Positions 1-5,414 of a stretch of DNA of 12,935 bases are shown here, piece by piece. A model generated the notes under the pieces. It saw nothing but the letters and a program-made list of their open reading frames with translations, did no database searches and was not told the DNA's origin. A program made the translations under genes and the position numbers. Origin of the DNA: an uncultured Pseudomonadota bacterium (GTDB taxonomy: Bacteria; Pseudomonadota; Gammaproteobacteria; Burkholderiales; Nitrosomonadaceae). The stretch covers positions 1 to 12,935 of the forward strand of contig CAJBQQ010000142.1 in assembly GCA_903957805.1 (NCBI GenBank), written 5' to 3'. The first letter of the stretch is position 1. Every line of letters begins with the position of its first letter.

Positions 1-240
1 GTAAATTTCAAATTGACTCTGCATGTTCCAGTCAGCCAGCGGGTAGTGAGTCGCGTCCAATCCGGTCTCTTCAGCCACTTCGCGTGCTGCCGTTTGTATC
101 AGGGTTTCACCTTGATCTTGGCTCCCGGTAACCGATTGCCAGTATCCGGGATGATCGGCCCGCTCCAGTAATAGAACTTGCAGATCGGTTGTGTGGATCA
201 CAACCAGAACAGAAATAGGAATTTTATATGTATTGTTCAA
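1..240 (-). CDS. nudB: NudB-type Nudix hydrolase, dihydroneopterin triphosphate pyrophosphatase (N-terminal part)
   Basis: The protein probably removes pyrophosphate from dihydroneopterin triphosphate in folate synthesis, in the cytosol. Only the first 80 codons are in the window; the 3' end lies beyond the left edge. A complete Nudix box is visible (GX5EX7REVXEEXGL), preceded by YKIPISVLVVIH and a GYWQSVTGS segment very like E. coli NudB. The start is probably TTG at 240: an in-frame TAA lies only two codons upstream and no ATG or GTG is available, and the resulting N-terminus (MNNTYKIP) aligns with that of E. coli NudB. No good Shine-Dalgarno sequence is seen. The gene lies downstream of aspS on the same strand, a common neighbourhood in betaproteobacteria. 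Another Nudix hydrolase is possible, but the WQSVTGS segment favours NudB. Confidence 0.85.
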   Translation of the reverse strand, partial: MNNTYKIPISVLVVIHTTDLQVLLLERADHPGYWQSVTGSQDQGETLIQTAAREVAEETGLDATHYPLADWNMQSQFEIY

Positions 241-263
241 AGGTTCTTAAACGCAGAGGATGC

Positions 264-286
264 AAAAATGAAGACTGTATCTTCAT
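264..286 (-). terminator. Possible weak intrinsic terminator between aspS and nudB
   Basis: Read on the minus strand, ATGAAGA and TCTTCAT form a 7-bp stem around a 5-nt loop (268-286), followed directly by TTTT. It lies about 190 nt after the aspS stop and 24 nt before the nudB start. The stem is AT-rich and short, so it may terminate only partly. The rest of the 241-472 gap shows no convincing gene or RNA. Confidence 0.35.
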
Positions 287-472
287 CCCATCTGCTACCC
301 AAAGTCTGATTAAGTCTCCCATGCATCCTAAGCTTAGCAAAGAACCAGAATGTGTGGATTAAGACTCAAGCCATTAGATCCGCTTATGAATCTATAGGTC
401 GGTCACGAGCAGACATAACCAACTTGTAACCTAGACTAGAAGCTGTCACATCCCTTCTATATTCTTAGGAAC

Positions 473-2245
473 TTAAGCATCCACATGCCGCAGCCGGATA
501 TGCAATTCCCGTAGCTGCTTCTCATCTACCGCACTCGGTGCATGGGTCAGCAGGCACTGGGCGCGCTGAGTCTTGGGAAAGGCAATCACATCGCGGATCG
601 ATTCGGCACCGGTCATCATCGTGACAACGCGATCGAGACCAAAGGCGATACCTCCGTGGGGAGGCGCGCCGTATTGCAGCGCTTCAAGTAAGAAACCGAA
701 TTTCTCTTGGGCCTCTTCGGCACCGATGTTCAGCGCGCGAAAAACTTTTGATTGAATCTCCTGACGATGAATACGAACCGAACCACCCCCGATTTCAGAG
801 CCATTCAGCACCATATCGTATGCTTTAGATAACGCTTTTCCAGGCGCATTCTCCAATAAATCTTCATGGCCATCCGCCGGCGCCGTGAAAGGATGGTGCA
901 ACGCCTGCCAACGGCTTTCATCTTCGTTCCACTCGAACATCGGGAAATCTACCACCCAGACGGGCTTCCAGCCGGGCTCACTGAGCCCCCGATCATGCCC
1001 AACTTTGGCCCGTAGCGCGCCCAATGCCTCATTCACTACCTTGGCCTTATCCGCACCAAAGAATATAAGATCACCATTCTTAGCGCAGGTACGTTCCAGG
1101 ATGATCTTTACTACAGTCTCTGGCAAGAATTTCAGGATCGGAGACTGTAGCCCTTCCGAGCCTTTTTCTAGGGCATTAACCTTGATATAGGCCAATCCCT
1201 TGGCACCGTAAATAGAGACAAAACTAGTGTAATCATCTATCTCCTTGCGCGACAAACCGCCGCCACCCGGCACGCATAATGCTGCCACGCGTCCATCTGA
1301 TTTTTGCGCAGCCTCGCGAAATACTTTGAAATCTACCGCCTGCATCACGTCGGTAAGTTCGGTCAATTCCAGTGACACACGTAAGTCCGGCTTGTCGGAG
1401 CCATAACGCATCATAGCCTCGGCATGGGTCAAGCGCGGAAATGGGTTCGGTAAGTCAATCTTCATTACGCTACCGAACAGGCCACGAATCATTTCCTCCA
1501 TCATCGCCATGATTTCGTCTTCACCAAGAAAAGATGTCTCGATATCGATCTGTGTAAATTCAGGTTGGCGGTCAGCGCGCAGGTCCTCATCACGAAAGCA
1601 TTTAGTGATTTGATAATAACGGTCAAACCCTGCCACCATCAACAATTGCTTGAACAACTGAGGAGACTGCGGGAGCGCAAAAAAATGTTTGGCATTGACG
1701 CGCGATGGCACCAGATAATCGCGCGCGCCCTCTGGTGTTGACTTGGTCAACATCGGCGTTTCTATATCAATAAAGCCATGCTGGTCGAGGAATGTGCGAA
1801 CTGCCATTGCTACCTTGTAGCGTAATCGCAAGTTTGCCTGCATCTGCGGTCGACGCAGATCAAGATACCGATGCTCCAACCGGACCGACTCACTCAAGTG
1901 CTCATCATCCATCATGAACGGTGGCGTCAGAGAGGCATTGAGAATTTCAATCGACTGGATCAATACTTCGACTTCACCGCTGACAAGATGTGGGTTGACA
2001 GTTCCTTCGGGTCGGTGCCGCACCTTGCCAACAATTTTTAGTACAAATTCATTACGAATTTTTTCCGCACTCGAAAATGTGACTGCATTATCGGGATCGC
2101 ATACCACCTGTACCAGACCCTCGCGGTCGCGCAAGTCAATAAAAATCACTCCGCCGTGATCTCGGCGACGATGCACCCATCCATAGAGAGTGACGGTCTG
2201 ACTCAGGTATTGAGTATTAATGAAACCGCAGTAATTCGTGCGCAT
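473..2245 (-). CDS. aspS: Aspartyl-tRNA synthetase, non-discriminating (Asp/Asn) type
   Basis: This class IIb synthetase charges tRNA(Asp) with aspartate and, from its signature, probably also tRNA(Asn). It has 590 residues, the usual length for bacterial AspRS. An N-terminal OB-fold anticodon-binding domain (about 1-110) is followed by YLDLRR (127-132), ETPML (162-166), the QSPQLFKQ segment (193-200), motif 2 FRDEDLRADRQPEF (217-230), a GAD insertion domain, and motif 3 GLDR (536-539). His30 (RRRDHGG) and Gly81 (RPEG) match the Pseudomonas aeruginosa non-discriminating enzyme (His31/Gly82 there), whereas discriminating E. coli AspRS has Leu30 and Lys81. The enzyme probably works with GatCAB, which converts Asp-tRNA(Asn) to Asn-tRNA(Asn). 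It follows the DUF502 gene by 87 bp, probably in the same operon. The ATG start matches the family N-terminus (MRTxYCG), although no strong Shine-Dalgarno is seen. Confidence 0.98.
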   Translation of the reverse strand: MRTNYCGFINTQYLSQTVTLYGWVHRRRDHGGVIFIDLRDREGLVQVVCDPDNAVTFSSAEKIRNEFVLKIVGKVRHRPEGTVNPHLVSGEVEVLIQSIEILNASLTPPFMMDDEHLSESVRLEHRYLDLRRPQMQANLRLRYKVAMAVRTFLDQHGFIDIETPMLTKSTPEGARDYLVPSRVNAKHFFALPQSPQLFKQLLMVAGFDRYYQITKCFRDEDLRADRQPEFTQIDIETSFLGEDEIMAMMEEMIRGLFGSVMKIDLPNPFPRLTHAEAMMRYGSDKPDLRVSLELTELTDVMQAVDFKVFREAAQKSDGRVAALCVPGGGGLSRKEIDDYTSFVSIYGAKGLAYIKVNALEKGSEGLQSPILKFLPETVVKIILERTCAKNGDLIFFGADKAKVVNEALGALRAKVGHDRGLSEPGWKPVWVVDFPMFEWNEDESRWQALHHPFTAPADGHEDLLENAPGKALSKAYDMVLNGSEIGGGSVRIHRQEIQSKVFRALNIGAEEAQEKFGFLLEALQYGAPPHGGIAFGLDRVVTMMTGAESIRDVIAFPKTQRAQCLLTHAPSAVDEKQLRELHIRLRHVDA

Positions 2246-2332
2246 GGCGTATTGTCAGAGATGATTGGTAAATAAGGGGATCGGAATTAAGCTCTTAGCG
2301 TAACCGCGCACTCATTCCGAGGTGCTGCTCAG

Positions 2333-2950
2333 TTATTGTCCTGGATTTTTTCTACCGTTGCCGCTGTCCGGCGATACGACACCCATGGAGATGATGTACT
2401 TCAGCGCCGCATCCACGCTCATGTCTAGTTCAATTACATCGCTCTTAGGCATCATTAGGAAAAAACCAGAAGTTGGGTTTGGCGTAGTCGGCACATAGAC
2501 ACTTACATACTCGCCCTTTAGATGATTGACTACATCGCCCCCAGGTTGCCCCGTCATGAATGCGATAGTCCACGACCCTTGTCGTGGGTACTGCACTAGC
2601 AATGCCTTGCGAAAAGCCTCTCCCTGGCTGGAAAAAAGCGTGTCGCTCACCTGCTTCACACCATAATAGATAGACTTCACAACCGGGATGCGCCAGAGAA
2701 CCCCTTCCCAAAATATCAACAACCGCTGGCCAATGATATTGGTTGTCAATAAACCGGAGACAAATACCACCAGCAAGGTGAGTAGAGTACCCACACCAGG
2801 GATATGCACCCCGAATAGAGCTTCAGGGTGCATCCTGCTAGGTAACAGCAGCAATGATTGATCCATGGTACCAATCAGAAACTTGAGTACCCATACGGTA
2901 ATTCCTAGGGGAACCCAGATCAGTAGTCCGGTGATGAAATAGCCCTTCAT
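2333..2950 (-). CDS. DUF502 family inner-membrane protein
   Basis: A 205-residue membrane protein of the DUF502 family, whose biochemical function I do not know. Two hydrophobic segments are visible near the N-terminus, at about residues 5-27 (from FITGLLIWVPLG) and 49-70 (LLTLLVVFVSGLL region). They are followed by a conserved soluble part including IPVVKSIYYGVKQVSDTLF, the QYPRQGSWTIAF stretch and VYVPTTPNPTSGFF. The frame stays open upstream to 3073, but I place the start at ATG 2950 (MKGYFITG) because that is the usual family N-terminus and because a longer form would overlap the fmdB-like gene out of frame. An AGGAAA lies upstream at rather long spacing. The gap to the zinc-ribbon gene is 25 bp. 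The order fmdB - DUF502 - aspS recurs in betaproteobacteria, but a functional link to tRNA charging is not established. Confidence 0.88.
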   Translation of the reverse strand: MKGYFITGLLIWVPLGITVWVLKFLIGTMDQSLLLLPSRMHPEALFGVHIPGVGTLLTLLVVFVSGLLTTNIIGQRLLIFWEGVLWRIPVVKSIYYGVKQVSDTLFSSQGEAFRKALLVQYPRQGSWTIAFMTGQPGGDVVNHLKGEYVSVYVPTTPNPTSGFFLMMPKSDVIELDMSVDAALKYIISMGVVSPDSGNGRKNPGQ

Positions 2951-2975
2951 GTCGAGTAATACCGTTTCCTGACGT

Positions 2976-3293
2976 TCATTGATTGGTGCTCGCTGGGCTT
3001 GCTTCTTTGGTGACGGCAGTCGCGGTGTCGGGCGCAGGGGTAGATGTGGCAGTGGGTGCTGAAACAGCCTCACTATTTGCTCCCGTCGCCTTATCCAATT
3101 TGGGTTTTACGGGACTCTTGAAGTCAGTGGCATACCAGCCACTACCTTTTAACTGAAAACCTGCTGCGGAGATAAGCTTGATATAACTATCGCTGCCACA
3201 TGCGGGGCAGACCGCGATAGGTGCATCGCTTAACTTTTGCAGATGCTCATTTTCAGAGCCGCAAGAGCTACAACGATATTCATAAATTGGCAT
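2976..3293 (-). CDS. FmdB-family small zinc-ribbon protein
   Basis: A 105-residue protein with the N-terminal zinc ribbon of the FmdB family. MPIYEYRCSSCG is followed by CPACGS, giving Cys8, Cys11, Cys29 and Cys32 as a four-Cys zinc site. The conserved GFQLKGSGWYATD segment of this family then follows. The last 40 or so residues are rich in Ala, Thr, Pro and Ser, look disordered, and vary between relatives. The family was named after a putative regulator of amide use, but the actual role of most members is unknown, so I give no gene symbol. GGAG at 3300-3303 lies 6 nt before the ATG. It is probably the first gene of an operon with DUF502 and aspS. Confidence 0.88.
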   Translation of the reverse strand: MPIYEYRCSSCGSENEHLQKLSDAPIAVCPACGSDSYIKLISAAGFQLKGSGWYATDFKSPVKPKLDKATGANSEAVSAPTATSTPAPDTATAVTKEASPASTNQ

Positions 3294-3329
3294 GACAATC
3301 TCCAGCGATTCTTTCTAGTTAAGATTAGG

Positions 3330-3335
3330 ATTATA
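3330..3335 (-). promoter_or_regulatory. Probable -10 element of the fmdB - DUF502 - aspS operon
   Basis: A perfect TATAAT on the minus strand, 36 nt before the fmdB start codon. About 16 nt upstream the best -35 match is CTGTTA, which is weak (3 of 6). I found no other good promoter in the 3294-3457 gap and no convincing arfB terminator there. Confidence 0.45.
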
Positions 3336-3457
3336 CCTTAACCATCTTATCTAACAGCTGGAATATGAGGGTGTTATGCGGATAAGAAAGGACTGGGATT
3401 GACCGAAATCGCGCACCTAAAAAGCAATTGTTAGTTCATCTGTCGCATGCAATAGGA

Positions 3458-3871
3458 TCAATCAGCAACCCTTCCTCTCATGACCTTAGTCTGACCTCGC
3501 TTGATCTTACTATCGAGACGTTTCTGCTGTGAACTATAGCTCGGCTTGGTTGGCTTACGTCTTTTAGGTAACTGAGCAACACTTTCAATGATCTCACGCA
3601 ACCGTCTCAACGCCTCTTCTAAGTTCCTCACTTGGCTACGGTACTCCTGTGCCTTTATAACGATGATACCTTCATCGGTTATACGTTGATCGCCCAGTTT
3701 TAGTAATCGCTCTTTATAACTATCTGGCAATGATGAAGCAACAATGTCGAAACGTAGGTGAATCGCACTGGAAACTTTATTTACATTTTGCCCACCCGCC
3801 CCCTGAGCACGGACTGCAGTGATCTCGATCTCGCTATCGGCGATGAATATATGGCCTGAAATTTGTAACAT
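3458..3871 (-). CDS. arfB: Alternative ribosome-rescue peptidyl-tRNA hydrolase ArfB (YaeJ)
   Basis: ArfB enters stalled ribosomes without a stop codon and releases the peptide from tRNA. The release-factor-like domain carries RAQGAGGQNVNKVSS, with the catalytic GGQ at residues 26-28, followed by IHLRFDI and a VIKAQEYRSQ segment typical of the family. The C-terminal tail is strongly basic (KRRKPTKPS, then RGQTKVMRGR) and would occupy the empty mRNA channel. With ATG 3871 the GGQ falls at exactly the E. coli ArfB position and the protein has 137 residues against 140. Longer starts at 3889 and 3898 are open in frame. TAGGAA lies 9 nt before ATG 3889, so a start 6 codons longer cannot be excluded. 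The gene diverges from hemP. Confidence 0.93.
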   Translation of the reverse strand: MLQISGHIFIADSEIEITAVRAQGAGGQNVNKVSSAIHLRFDIVASSLPDSYKERLLKLGDQRITDEGIIVIKAQEYRSQVRNLEEALRRLREIIESVAQLPKRRKPTKPSYSSQQKRLDSKIKRGQTKVMRGRVAD

Positions 3872-4053
3872 ACAGTCGAATATACGCATGGAAAGCATTT
3901 CCTACCATTGCGGAACTGAGTAATTGACATGAAATCTTTTATAATCAATATGATGCATATCCTTCATATCTTTTCACCAAATCTTTACTTGAAAGACTCC
4001 TCATATTTCGCCTCACCCTGAACTACTCCCTTCAAAGTATTTTCCTATAGTTA

Positions 4054-4081
4054 TTGCTTTTTACTCATAGTTGAATATAAT
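4054..4081 (+). promoter_or_regulatory. Promoter of the hemP - bfd - bfr operon
   Basis: TTGCTT at 4054-4059 and a perfect TATAAT at 4076-4081 are separated by 16 nt, close to the sigma-70 optimum. A Fur-like box begins 2 nt further on, which would place it over the transcription start. Confidence 0.7.
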
Positions 4082-4082
4082 T

Positions 4083-4101
4083 ACGAATCATTCTCATTAA
4101 T
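4083..4101 (+). promoter_or_regulatory. Fur-box-like operator upstream of hemP
   Basis: The 19 bases ACGAATCATTCTCATTAAT match the Fur consensus GATAATGATAATCATTATC at 11 of 19 positions by hand alignment. The other strand reads AATGAGAATGATTCG, a form common in natural Fur sites. It sits just after the -10 element and 20 nt before the hemP ATG, where bound Fur-Fe(II) would block transcription. The position and the iron-related genes behind it support the call; binding is inferred. Confidence 0.65.
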
Positions 4102-4121
4102 TATTGCAAAGAGGTGCGTAC

Positions 4122-4331
4122 ATGAGCACAATGCTAAGTGCCACACTAGATCAGTCGAACACAGTCTCAGAGAACGTTATCGACCAGCGGAAGTTCGGAA
4201 TGCCTGATCAAAGTAAGTCCATCTATAGCGAGACCCTATTCTCTCAGGGGGACGAGATATTTATCCAGCATCAGGGCGCGCAATACCGGCTACGCCGCAC
4301 CCGTAACGGCAAACTAATTCTGACAAAATAG
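4122..4331 (+). CDS. hemP: Small hemin-uptake protein HemP/HmuP
   Basis: A 69-residue protein whose C-terminal half is a HemP domain: SETLFSQGDEIFIQHQG, then YRLRRTRNGKLILTK, the typical closing motif of the family. HemP/HmuP proteins are linked to heme uptake and, in some bacteria, are needed to activate heme-receptor genes. The first 30 or so residues look unstructured. I choose ATG 4122 rather than the in-frame TTG at 4104, because GAGG at 4111-4114 lies 7 nt before the ATG and inside the longer reading. It is the first gene of the operon, followed by bfd after a 19-bp gap. No heme receptor gene is next to it here. Confidence 0.88.
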   Translation: MSTMLSATLDQSNTVSENVIDQRKFGMPDQSKSIYSETLFSQGDEIFIQHQGAQYRLRRTRNGKLILTK

Positions 4332-4350
4332 TGAACTCAGGACACTCATC

Positions 4351-4575
4351 ATGTATATTTGTATCTGCAAAGGTGTAACTGATAGCGCGATCCGAGAAGC
4401 TGTCTGCCATAGTGGAGTTGATCGGATGCGCGATTTAAAGGCCTGCCTAGGAGTTAGCGGACAGTGCGGAATATGTGCTTGCTACGCCAAGGAAGTTCTA
4501 GAACAGGCACTAATGCAAAAAACTCTGACTCAACACAGTCTCAAAACCCACTCGTTCATACGAGATTCAGCCTGA
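4351..4575 (+). CDS. bfd: Bacterioferritin-associated ferredoxin Bfd
   Basis: A 74-residue [2Fe-2S] ferredoxin that passes electrons to the heme of bacterioferritin, so that stored ferric iron is reduced and released. The cluster ligands follow the Bfd pattern CXC-X32-CXXC: Cys4 and Cys6 in MYICICKG, Cys39 and Cys42 in GQCGIC. Cys19, Cys32 and Cys44 are extra. The C-terminal tail after about residue 53 (QALMQKTL onwards) makes it about ten residues longer than E. coli Bfd and is not conserved as far as I can judge. AGGA at 4339-4342 lies 8 nt before the ATG. The stop codon TGA (4573-4575) touches the bfr Shine-Dalgarno sequence, so the two genes are probably translated in a linked way. Confidence 0.94.
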   Translation: MYICICKGVTDSAIREAVCHSGVDRMRDLKACLGVSGQCGICACYAKEVLEQALMQKTLTQHSLKTHSFIRDSA

Positions 4576-4585
4576 GGAGGTAAAT

Positions 4586-5050
4586 ATGAAAATTAATTCG
4601 AACATTATCCCGCTGTTGAACCATCAACTGCAACTTGAGTTGACCGCCATCAACCAGTATTTTCTCCATGCCCGCATGTATAAAAACTGGGGCTTCAATA
4701 GCCTCGGTAAACATGAACATGATGAATCGATTGAAGAGATGAAGCATGCTGATGCACTGATTGAGCGCATCCTATTCCTCGAAGGACTCCCCAATATGCA
4801 GGAACTTGGCAAGCTCCTGATCGGAGAAAAAGCTGAGGAGTGCGTGGCCTGTGATCTCAAGTTAGAAATGATCTCGCGCGAAGCTCTCATTCCCGCCATT
4901 GCTGCTTGTGAAACTGCCAAAGATTACGTATCGAGAGAGCTTTTCGAACATATTCTGGAAGATACTGAGGAACACATCGATTTCCTAGAAACTCAATTAG
5001 ATGTGATGCAGAAAGTTGGCATTCAAAACTGGCTACAAAGTCAGATGTAG
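4586..5050 (+). CDS. bfr: Bacterioferritin (heme-containing iron storage)
   Basis: A 154-residue subunit of the 24-mer iron-storage shell in the cytosol. It aligns without gaps to E. coli Bfr. Met52, the ligand of the inter-subunit heme, is present. Ferroxidase-centre ligands Glu18, Glu51, His54, Glu94 and His130 are present, but position 127, Glu in E. coli, is Thr here (ILEDTEEHID), with Glu128 and Glu129 beside it. Whether this abolishes or only alters the iron site cannot be told from sequence, and it may be a lineage variant. A very strong Shine-Dalgarno (AGGAGG, 4575-4580) lies 5 nt before the ATG. The gene is last in the hemP - bfd - bfr operon and is followed by a terminator. The partner ferredoxin gene is directly upstream. 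Confidence 0.97.
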   Translation: MKINSNIIPLLNHQLQLELTAINQYFLHARMYKNWGFNSLGKHEHDESIEEMKHADALIERILFLEGLPNMQELGKLLIGEKAEECVACDLKLEMISREALIPAIAACETAKDYVSRELFEHILEDTEEHIDFLETQLDVMQKVGIQNWLQSQM

Positions 5051-5072
5051 CTTGTAGAAGTAGGTTTCCAAA

Positions 5073-5104
5073 GCCAACTAAGGTCCTTCTTTAGTTGGCA
5101 TTTT
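5073..5104 (+). terminator. Intrinsic terminator of the hemP - bfd - bfr operon
   Basis: GCCAACTAA (5073-5081) pairs with TTAGTTGGC (5091-5099). One G-U and one G-C pair extend the stem to 11 pairs around a 5-nt loop. ATTTT follows. It lies 22 nt after the bfr stop codon. The T run is short, so some read-through is possible. Confidence 0.75.
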
Positions 5105-5169
5105 CCGTCAGCCACCCCTCCTGGGCAAGCCAGCCATTTCTTTATTTGACATGCTAGGAGATAGTGGCC

Positions 5170-5286
5170 ATGAAGAATTTATTAAGAATTACCTCGGGTA
5201 TCGTCACCCAATTTCCATTAGGACAAGCTCCTATCGACGGACCACAGCTCGTGACCACCTATAAATCAAAAGTGCAAATGCAATAA
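5170..5286 (+). CDS. Possible 38-residue small protein of unknown function
   Basis: An ATG reading frame beginning MKNLLRITSG and ending KVQMQ. AGGAG at 5156-5160 lies 9 nt before the ATG, a usable Shine-Dalgarno. I recognise no family. The product is not a membrane peptide and has no cysteine. It sits in the 364-bp gap (5051-5414) between the bfr terminator and the multicopper oxidase gene. It could be a real small gene, a leader ORF for the oxidase gene, or chance. Conservation in relatives would decide. Confidence 0.25.
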   Translation: MKNLLRITSGIVTQFPLGQAPIDGPQLVTTYKSKVQMQ

Positions 5287-5334
5287 TTTCTGGAAAACTA
5301 AAGCGACTCGTATCCATCTGATCCAATTAGAAAT

Positions 5335-5356
5335 ATTTGCATTAATGACAGCAAAT
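5335..5356. repeat. Inverted repeat ATTTGC-N10-GCAAAT upstream of the oxidase gene
   Basis: Six-base arms at 5335-5340 and 5351-5356 are separated by exactly 10 bases. The spacing of about one helical turn would suit a dimeric regulator. The centre is about 70 nt before the oxidase start codon. No known regulator consensus is recognised. Confidence 0.35.
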
Positions 5357-5359
5357 CAA

Positions 5360-5386
5360 ATGCGCAGGGGTCAGCTATCTGCGCAT
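5360..5386. repeat. Inverted repeat ATGCGCAG-N11-CTGCGCAT upstream of the oxidase gene
   Basis: Perfect 8-base arms at 5360-5367 and 5379-5386 surround an 11-nt spacer. No T run follows, so it is not a typical terminator. It lies 28 nt before the ATG and could be an operator or a hairpin in the 5' leader of the mRNA. A matching regulator is not identifiable from the window. Confidence 0.5.
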
Positions 5387-5414
5387 CACTGTCGCAATTA
5401 AAGTCAGATAAGAG

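Noticed and set aside
241..472. Search for a tRNA, small RNA or further gene between nudB and aspS
   Set aside because: No cloverleaf, no CCA-ending acceptor stem and no strong promoter were seen; only the weak terminator hairpin and a chance-like 44-codon ORF.
885..1190. A 101-codon plus-strand open frame inside aspS
   Set aside because: It is wholly antisense to a well-conserved synthetase gene and its product, rich in Ser, Arg and Pro, resembles no family; it is a shadow of the coding strand.
2951..3073. N-terminal extension of the DUF502 frame over the zinc-ribbon gene
   Set aside because: The extra 41 residues are Pro/Arg-rich and arise from reading the 3' end of the zinc-ribbon gene in another frame. 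The conserved family N-terminus begins at ATG 2950.
3924..3945. TTGACA followed by TATAAT upstream of hemP
   Set aside because: Both hexamers are perfect, but the spacer is only 10 nt, far too short for sigma-70. The pair at 4054-4081 has correct spacing and lies next to hemP.
4104..4121. TTG start giving a six-residue longer HemP
   Set aside because: The Shine-Dalgarno sequence GAGG lies within this extension and is correctly spaced for ATG 4122.
4624..4920. A 98-codon minus-strand open frame inside bfr
   Set aside because: It is antisense to a conserved bacterioferritin gene with a strong ribosome site; no family is recognised.
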